From: Sphingomonadales bacterium
GTDB taxonomy: Bacteria; Pseudomonadota; Alphaproteobacteria; Sphingomonadales; Sphingomonadaceae
Reading direction: 5' to 3'
DNA length: 64,000 nt
Assembly (NCBI GenBank): GCA_027488785.1
Contig: JAIYAY010000026.1
Coordinates: 62,001 to 126,000 of the forward strand
The notes below the pieces were generated by a model that made no database searches, had not been told where the DNA came from, and saw only the letters and a list, made by a program, of their open reading frames with translations. Positions 59,233-64,000 of this stretch are shown piece by piece; positions within the stretch are counted from its first letter, which is position 1, and the number at the start of each line of letters is the position of its first letter. The position numbers and the translations under genes are program-made.

Positions 59233-59565
59233 TTAAAGCCCCTGCATATTTCGGCTTTCGGCCGGAACATGGACGACCAACCCGTCGAGGCCAGGCGTCA
59301 AAGTAATTTGGCAGGACAAACGGCTCGTGCGCCGTGCACCCGTGGCGAGGTCAAGCATGTCATCCTCATCCTCAACAGCGGGTGGGAGCTTATCATACCA
59401 ATCCTTGTCGATTATCACATGGCAGGTAGAGCAGGCCATCTGGCCTTCGCATGTTCCCTCAAGTGGCTGCCCAGCAGCTTGTGCGAGATCGAGCAGGCCT
59501 TGACCTTCGACGCCTTGCACCTCTTGCGATTTGCCCTCGGCATTGATGAACGTGACTGTGATCAT
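59233..59565 (-). CDS. fdx: 2Fe-2S ferredoxin, adrenodoxin type
   Basis: A 110-residue ferredoxin. The four cluster cysteines are in GTCEGQMACSTCHV (Cx5Cx2C) and RLSCQI, the Isc/adrenodoxin-type spacing. It begins MITVTFINAEGKSQEV and contains the acidic EDEDDMLD that usually contacts partners. It overlaps the upstream cysteine desulfurase gene by four bases, so a role as electron donor in Fe-S cluster assembly or a linked sulfur reaction is likely. Confidence 0.93.
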   Translation of the reverse strand: MITVTFINAEGKSQEVQGVEGQGLLDLAQAAGQPLEGTCEGQMACSTCHVIIDKDWYDKLPPAVEDEDDMLDLATGARRTSRLSCQITLTPGLDGLVVHVPAESRNMQGL

Positions 59566-60608
59566 AACATCGCCTCTGCTGCCCGGTTGATAGCCTCGGC
59601 GGCAATATCAATATCTTCAATCGTCGTATAGCGGCCAAAACCCAAACGGATGGAAGATTTTGCCTGCGCGTCAGTCAGGCCGATTGCGCGTAACACATGG
59701 CTTGGCCGACCTGAGCCACTCGCACAGGCGCTTCCCGCAGAAAACGCGATGTTACGGCATTCAGAAATAAGCCGCGCCGCGTCAACGCCTTGGCGGCGAA
59801 TGTTGAGATTACCTTTATAGCGCTCCGTTGTTGCGCCATTGACGGTCCAGTCAGCAAAAGCCACCAAAGCGCGATCCCACAAGGCGGAAACATGCGCGGC
59901 GTCCGCTTCCATTCGTTCTGCTGCCAATTTCGCAGCAGCGCCAAAGCCTGCACATAAAGCCGGTGAGAGTGTACCGGAGCGCATGCCCTGCTCTTGCCCC
60001 CCACCAAGCATTTGTGGAGCCAATGTCACGCCATCGCGCACCCACAAAGCGCCAATCCCCTTTGGCCCGTGAATTTTGTGCGCAGAAATCGCAATCATAT
60101 CAGGGCCATCGGGGATGGGCATCCGGCCGTAGGCCTGAACGGCATCGCACATCAGCAATCCGCCATTATTGTGGGTTAGCCCAGCAATATCGGCAATAGG
60201 CTGAATGGTTCCGATCTCGTTGTTGACCAGCATGACCGCCTGTAGCGTCGCGGCTGTTCTCACTTGATCGACAAGGCCATCGCTTCTGACCGGAATTACT
60301 TCTCCGCCCAAATGCTGCACGCAATCCAGAACCGCTGCGTGCTCAGTTGCAGCCGCGCTCACCGGCAGACCGCATCCCATAATCGCCAGATTAATCGCTT
60401 CTGTCGCGCCGGAGGTAAAGATAACGCTCCCGCCGGGCGGCAACAAAGCCGCCACCTGATCACGAGCGACCTCAACCGCCGCTGCCGCTGCCCTGCCCGC
60501 TGCATGCGCACTGTGCGGGTTCGCAAATCCGGTCTTAAGCCAAGGCTCCATGGCCGCAAAGGCTTCGGGTGCGAGTGGCGTTGTGGCTTGATAGTCTAGA
60601 TAGATCAT
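59562..60608 (-). CDS. Cysteine desulfurase (NifS/IscS family), second of a tandem pair
   Basis: A 348-residue PLP enzyme that takes sulfur from cysteine. It begins MIYLDYQATTPLAPEAFAAM; the PLP Lys is in ISAHKIHGPKGIGALW and the persulfide Cys in SAGSACASGSGRPSHVL. Compared with IscS (about 400 aa) it is shorter at the C-terminus. It overlaps ferredoxin downstream and the other desulfurase upstream (60605-60608) by four bases each, so the three are translated together. Confidence 0.9.
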   Translation of the reverse strand: MIYLDYQATTPLAPEAFAAMEPWLKTGFANPHSAHAAGRAAAAAVEVARDQVAALLPPGGSVIFTSGATEAINLAIMGCGLPVSAAATEHAAVLDCVQHLGGEVIPVRSDGLVDQVRTAATLQAVMLVNNEIGTIQPIADIAGLTHNNGGLLMCDAVQAYGRMPIPDGPDMIAISAHKIHGPKGIGALWVRDGVTLAPQMLGGGQEQGMRSGTLSPALCAGFGAAAKLAAERMEADAAHVSALWDRALVAFADWTVNGATTERYKGNLNIRRQGVDAARLISECRNIAFSAGSACASGSGRPSHVLRAIGLTDAQAKSSIRLGFGRYTTIEDIDIAAEAINRAAEAML

Positions 60609-61654
60609 GCGGCATTTGCGCGCGTGGCGATGCCACGCCAGACTTCGATAAAGCGGGTGATCTCATCGTCATTCGTAGTAGCGCCAAAACTGACGCGGAT
60701 GACTTCTGACGCAGATCTATCATCCCATCCCATCGCACCCAACACGTGGCTGGTTTTTAGGGTCCCCGACGAGCAAGCGCTGCCAGCAGAAACCGCAATC
60801 CCCGCCATGTCAAAGTTGATAAGCTGGCTCGACGCGGCAACGCCCGGCATGCGGTAACTGCCAATGGTCGCTAGCCGGTGGCTTTCCGAAGCAATGACAA
60901 CGCCACCAGATTCGACAACAGCATCTTCCAATTTTTTTCGGAGGCGGACTGCGTTTTCCATCCACAAAAACCCCGCCTCGAGCGCAGCTGCAAATCCGAG
61001 CGCTGCAGGCAAATTTTCCGTCCCACGCCGATAGCCTTGCTCTTGACCACCCGTCGGCGCCAACAATCCAAGATTGCGCACGAGCAATGCGCCCATACCC
61101 GGCGGCCCGCCCAATTTATGCGCCGAGACCGCAATCATATCGGCGTCGGGGAGCGGCAGTTTTCCAGCACTTTGTGAACAATCGGCGAAAAATATGCCGC
61201 CAACTTCCCGCACAGCGGCCGTAATTTCGGTCATGGGTTGGATAACGCCGGTTTCATTGTTCACGGATTGCACAGCAAATCGTGCGTTGTCGGAAATTGC
61301 ACCGACATCGACTTGCCCACCAGCCCCTATCGGCAAACGGTTCTGTCCGGCCACTGCCAGCACCGCATCATGCTCTACCGCACTTGCCACCGCCGCCGTG
61401 CCCCGAAGCCCAAGCGCAATTGCTTCGCTTGCGCCGCTCGTCAGGATGACTTCGCCATCCCAATCCAGCGCCGCTGCAATCCGCCTACGCGCGTCCTCAA
61501 GGGCAAAACGAGCAGCCCTGCCCTCTTGATGCGGCGATGACGGATTCGCCCAGTGCGCCATGGCTTCGGCCATCGCTGCACGCGCCGCCGGAATGACAGG
61601 CGTCGTGGCGGCATGATCAAGATAGATACGGCTTTGGTCGGGCATAGTTTCCAT
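60605..61654 (-). CDS. Cysteine desulfurase (NifS/IscS family), first of a tandem pair
   Basis: A 349-residue paralogue of the neighbouring desulfurase. PLP Lys lies in VSAHKLGGPPGMGALL, and the catalytic Cys in SAGSACSSGTLKTSHVLGAMG. Both copies keep all catalytic residues, so neither is an obvious pseudogene, but they differ over most of their length. The start is uncertain: ATG at 61654 (METMPDQSRIYLDHAATTP) or 61645 (MPDQSRIY). It is the first gene of a three-gene unit with the second desulfurase and fdx. Confidence 0.88.
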   Translation of the reverse strand: METMPDQSRIYLDHAATTPVIPAARAAMAEAMAHWANPSSPHQEGRAARFALEDARRRIAAALDWDGEVILTSGASEAIALGLRGTAAVASAVEHDAVLAVAGQNRLPIGAGGQVDVGAISDNARFAVQSVNNETGVIQPMTEITAAVREVGGIFFADCSQSAGKLPLPDADMIAVSAHKLGGPPGMGALLVRNLGLLAPTGGQEQGYRRGTENLPAALGFAAALEAGFLWMENAVRLRKKLEDAVVESGGVVIASESHRLATIGSYRMPGVAASSQLINFDMAGIAVSAGSACSSGTLKTSHVLGAMGWDDRSASEVIRVSFGATTNDDEITRFIEVWRGIATRANAA

Positions 61655-61759
61655 GACAGTTGCGAAAATCGTCACTGCTTCTATATAGCGCTTCCAATTC
61701 CTGCAAAGCCCGAACCTTCGGGTAAAGCTCGGCACACATTCTTAGAATCGAAATTTTAT

Positions 61760-62416
61760 ATGCCCGCCATTGCTATTCCCGGTCCAGAAGGTCGCCTCGA
61801 AGCTCGTTTTTCGCCGCCGCCGCGCCCAAGGGCACCAATTGCAATGATATTGCATCCGCACCCGCAAGCGGGTGGAACAATGAACGACCGCATCACGCAA
61901 CAGTTGTACAAAACTTTTGTGGCGCGTGGTTTTGGCGTGTTGCGTTTCAACTTTCGCGGCGTTGGCCGAAGCGAAGGCGAATTTGACAATGGAATCGGTG
62001 AATTGTCCGACGCTGCATCCGCACTTGATTGGGTCCAAAGTTTTCACCCTGAAGCGTCGACCACATGGATTGCAGGTTTCAGCTTTGGCGCGTGGATCGG
62101 AATGCAACTATTGATGCGCCGTCCAGAGATCCGAGGCTTTATCTCAGTTGCACCGCCCGCCAACATGTATGATTTCAGCTTTCTGGCGCCCTGCCCTTCA
62201 TCAGGCATCATCATTCAGGGCGTGAATGACGAAGTTGTGACCCCGAACGCGGTGCAAAAGCTTGTCGATAAATTGCGTACCCAGCGGCACATCACCATCC
62301 ATCATGACGAAATTCCGCGCGCAAACCATTTCTTCGAAAATGAAATGGAATTGCTAATGGCGTCGGTGAACGGCTATCTCGATTTCCGGTTGGATCCAAA
62401 CTGTCCAATTAAGTGA
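61760..62416 (+). CDS. Small alpha/beta hydrolase (COG2945 type)
   Basis: A 218-residue hydrolase with no lid domain. The nucleophile Ser lies in WIAGFSFGAWIGM, the acid in GVNDEVVTPNA and the His in RANHFFENEMELL; HPHPQAGGTM near residue 35 is typical of the oxyanion loop of this group. Its position next to Fe-S-related desulfurases is recurrent in my memory of related genomes but the substrate is unknown. The ATG at 61760 gives the family-like MPAIAIPGPEGRLEA start; the open frame continues upstream to 61553 without similarity. Confidence 0.82.
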   Translation: MPAIAIPGPEGRLEARFSPPPRPRAPIAMILHPHPQAGGTMNDRITQQLYKTFVARGFGVLRFNFRGVGRSEGEFDNGIGELSDAASALDWVQSFHPEASTTWIAGFSFGAWIGMQLLMRRPEIRGFISVAPPANMYDFSFLAPCPSSGIIIQGVNDEVVTPNAVQKLVDKLRTQRHITIHHDEIPRANHFFENEMELLMASVNGYLDFRLDPNCPIK

Positions 62417-62421
62417 TTTTT

Positions 62422-62570
62422 CACGCAGAGGCGTAGAGGACGCGGAGAGGTATTAAACCAACGTCACCCTGAACTTGTTTCAGGGTCTTATTTCTGCGAA
62501 CTCCCAGTATTAAGATTCTGAAGAAAGTTCAGAATGACATCAAATTTTGTTATCTCTGCGCCTCTGCATG
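62422..62570. mobile_element. MITE-like element with inverted ends, enclosing a palindromic repeat
   Basis: CACGCAGAGGCG (62422-62433) and CGCCTCTGCATG (62559-62570) are inverted copies with one mismatch, giving a 149-base element with no coding capacity. It encloses a copy of the GTCACCCTGAA...TTCAGAATGAC palindromic pair (62463-62538). The size and inverted ends fit a small non-autonomous element, but I cannot see target duplications. It is located between a hydrolase gene and a convergent small membrane protein gene. Confidence 0.6.
62463..62538. repeat. Paired palindromic repeat (copy 3)
   Basis: GTCACCCTGAA (62463-62473) and TTCAGAATGAC (62528-62538) are inverted to each other, and each half folds into its own small hairpin (CCCTGAA-cttg-TTTCAGGG and TTCTGAA-gaaag-TTCAGAA). 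The arrangement matches the element between purM and purN and resembles paired REP-like repeats. Confidence 0.75.
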
Positions 62571-62576
62571 AACCCG

Positions 62577-62795
62577 TCAGGGTTGTTCAACGGCACCAGT
62601 CGCCAAAGACTGCCCATTTTCATCCGGCACAACCCAAATCGCCACGTTGGCGAATACAACCAAGGCCGCCGCGACCATCAGCCACATTTGCTGGCTAACG
62701 CCGTCCCGCCGCCAGCGTTTCCATGCACCGTAGAGCAGCAGGAAAGCAGACAGCATAGCGATGGACAATATGGCATTGATCATGATCGCACCCAT
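62577..62795 (-). CDS. Small hypothetical membrane protein
   Basis: A 72-residue protein starting MGAIMINAILSIAMLSAFLLLYGAWKRW, with a second membrane segment MWLMVAAALVVFANVAIWVVP. The two-helix hairpin with a short basic loop is protein-like and ends in a polar tail. I do not recognise a named family. The frame could start earlier (62882), but the longer N-terminus looks non-coding and overlaps the rpiB promoter region. It is divergent from rpiB. Confidence 0.6.
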   Translation of the reverse strand: MGAIMINAILSIAMLSAFLLLYGAWKRWRRDGVSQQMWLMVAAALVVFANVAIWVVPDENGQSLATGAVEQP

Positions 62796-62900
62796 AAAGA
62801 CGGTGGATAAGCTGCGCAATTGGGGAAATTCGGCATGGCCTTTTGCGACGTGGTCCCATAGGGGGAGCGTAGTCCGACTCAAACTGCTACAGGATGTACC

Positions 62901-63353
62901 ATGCGTATCGCCGTCGCCTCAGATCATGCTGCTCTCGCGCTGAAATCAGCGCTGGTTGAATATCTGCGCGCTGCTGGCCATGATGTCGCCGACCTTGGCC
63001 CCCATGACGAAGCGTCCGTTGACTATCCCGATTATGGATACCGACTTGCAAGCGCAATTGCAGATGGTACGGCAGAACGCGGCGTGGCCTTGTGCGGGTC
63101 CGGTATTGGCATTTCCATCGCCGTGAACCGCAACCCCTCCGCACGCGCCGCTCTCGTGTCTGAACCACTGTCCGCTCAGCTTGCCCGCGAACATAATGAC
63201 GCAAATGTCATTGCCATGGGCGCCCGCCTGATCGGTATCGAAATGGCGAAAGCCTGCATTGATGCATTTCTCTCAACCCCATTTGGTGGCGATCGGCACC
63301 AACGCCGCGTTGACAAGTTATCCAATCCCCTCTCGACCAAGGAACCAGCATGA
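62901..63353 (+). CDS. rpiB: Ribose-5-phosphate isomerase B
   Basis: A 150-residue RpiB/LacAB-type isomerase that interconverts ribose-5-phosphate and ribulose-5-phosphate. It starts [18 protein letters not shown], with the Asp/His of the active site in DHA, the catalytic Cys in [17 protein letters not shown], and the conserved [17 protein letters not shown]. Its TGA overlaps the glyA start as ATGA, a pairing common in bacteria. Confidence 0.95.
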   Translation: MRIAVASDHAALALKSALVEYLRAAGHDVADLGPHDEASVDYPDYGYRLASAIADGTAERGVALCGSGIGISIAVNRNPSARAALVSEPLSAQLAREHNDANVIAMGARLIGIEMAKACIDAFLSTPFGGDRHQRRVDKLSNPLSTKEPA

Positions 63354-64000
63354 GCACGCGCCCCGCACAAGACATCCAAACCTCTGGATTTTTTACGCAG
63401 AGCCTAACGGAACGCGACCCAGAAATCGCGGGCTGGATAGCGAAGGAACTCGGCCGCCAGCAGGACAAGATTGAATTGATCGCGTCGGAAAATATAACGT
63501 CGCGCGCCGTGCTCGAAGCCACAGGTTCGATACTCACCAACAAATATGCAGAGGGCTATCCGGGTAAACGTTATTATGGCGGCTGCGAATATGTCGATGA
63601 AATCGAAAGCATCGCCATCAAGCGCGCCAAGAAATTGTTCGGCTGTGAGTTTGCAAATGTACAGCCCAATAGCGGTAGCCAGATGAATCAGGCGGTGTTC
63701 CTCGCGCTTCTGCAGCCCGGCGACACTTTCATGGGACTAGACCTCAACGCAGGCGGGCATCTGACCCATGGATCGCCGGTAAACATGTCCGGCAAATGGT
63801 TCAATCCAATCGGATATGGCGTCCGTCGAGATGACCATCTGATCGATATGGACGAAGTCGCGCGAATCGCCAGGGAAACCAAGCCAAAGCTTATCATCTG
63901 CGGCGGTACCGCTTATTCGAGAGGCTGGGACTGGGCTCGATTCCGAGAAATTGCTGATGAAGTCGGCGCCTATCTCCTGGCCGATATGTCACATATATCT
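63350..64000 (+). CDS. glyA: Serine hydroxymethyltransferase, N-terminal half (partial)
   Basis: The frame starts at the ATG overlapping rpiB and remains open to the window edge, giving 217 residues. It reads [74 protein letters not shown] and ends in LLADMSHIS, all diagnostic of GlyA, which moves a one-carbon unit from serine to tetrahydrofolate. The PLP lysine lies beyond the window. The product supports purine formylation through PurN. Confidence 0.96.
   Translation, partial: MSTRPAQDIQTSGFFTQSLTERDPEIAGWIAKELGRQQDKIELIASENITSRAVLEATGSILTNKYAEGYPGKRYYGGCEYVDEIESIAIKRAKKLFGCEFANVQPNSGSQMNQAVFLALLQPGDTFMGLDLNAGGHLTHGSPVNMSGKWFNPIGYGVRRDDHLIDMDEVARIARETKPKLIICGGTAYSRGWDWARFREIADEVGAYLLADMSHIS

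Noticed and set aside
61553-61759. Upstream extension of the small alpha/beta hydrolase
   Set aside because: The extra residues resemble nothing and overlap the opposite-strand desulfurase coding region; the ATG at 61760 starts the conserved part.

Overview
The window looks like a chromosomal segment from an alphaproteobacterium, most likely of the order Sphingomonadales. This is an inference from gene content: a two-piece (circularly permuted) tmRNA with the tag ANDNEALALAA, a pckA-chvI-chvG-hprK-rapZ-EIIA-HPr cluster, a CckA-type hybrid kinase, an HdaA-like DnaA regulator, a GTTC-N7-GTTC LexA box at recA, and moderately high GC. I see no rRNA, tRNA, CRISPR array, prophage or insertion sequence. 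Almost everything is densely packed housekeeping DNA with many ATGA, TGATG or TAATG start/stop overlaps.

Layout. 1-4.2 kb: end of pyrB, a catalytically dead dihydroorotase homologue (pyrC'), hisI, purF and a short-chain dehydrogenase. 4.2-9.9 kb: photolyase with a YdjM-like membrane protein, an HSL-type esterase, rppH, a TPR protein and an RsmB-like rRNA methyltransferase. 10-14 kb: guaB, an M28 peptidase, two small genes including a truncated NfeD, and an unknown conserved gene. 14-21 kb: pckA facing the ChvI/ChvG two-component system, then hprK, rapZ, an EIIA-Man protein, HPr and a TrmH-family methylase. This is the alphaproteobacterial regulatory PTS without sugar permeases. 21-27 kb: rmuC, pssA-psd (phosphatidylethanolamine synthesis), icd and a Kef-type antiporter. 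27-37 kb: alaS, a GST, an arginase-family enzyme, recA, cckA, a DUF2062 protein, smpB and dapA. 37-43 kb: a soluble lytic transglycosylase, greB, aspS and rnd. 43-48 kb: hdaA, an exported unknown, purM, a purN fused to a YjbR/MmcQ-like domain, ndk and holC. 48-55 kb: pepA, then lptD-surA-pdxA-rsmA. 55-59 kb: an M20 hydrolase with astA and astB, then ssrA. 59-64 kb: an adrenodoxin-type ferredoxin with two tandem cysteine desulfurases, a small alpha/beta hydrolase, rpiB and the start of glyA.

Genes that work together include pyrB/pyrC' (pyrimidines), purF/purM/purN/guaB (purines), ChvGI with HprK/HPr/EIIA and PckA (envelope signals and carbon status), smpB with ssrA (ribosome rescue), lptD with surA (outer membrane assembly), and the M20 hydrolase with astA/astB (arginine breakdown).

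I did not find an obviously new multi-gene system. The best leads are the PurN-YjbR fusion, the M20-astA-astB arrangement that may be a shortened arginine succinyltransferase route, and a family of intergenic palindromes, one of which sits directly in the purN leader and another inside a small MITE-like element.
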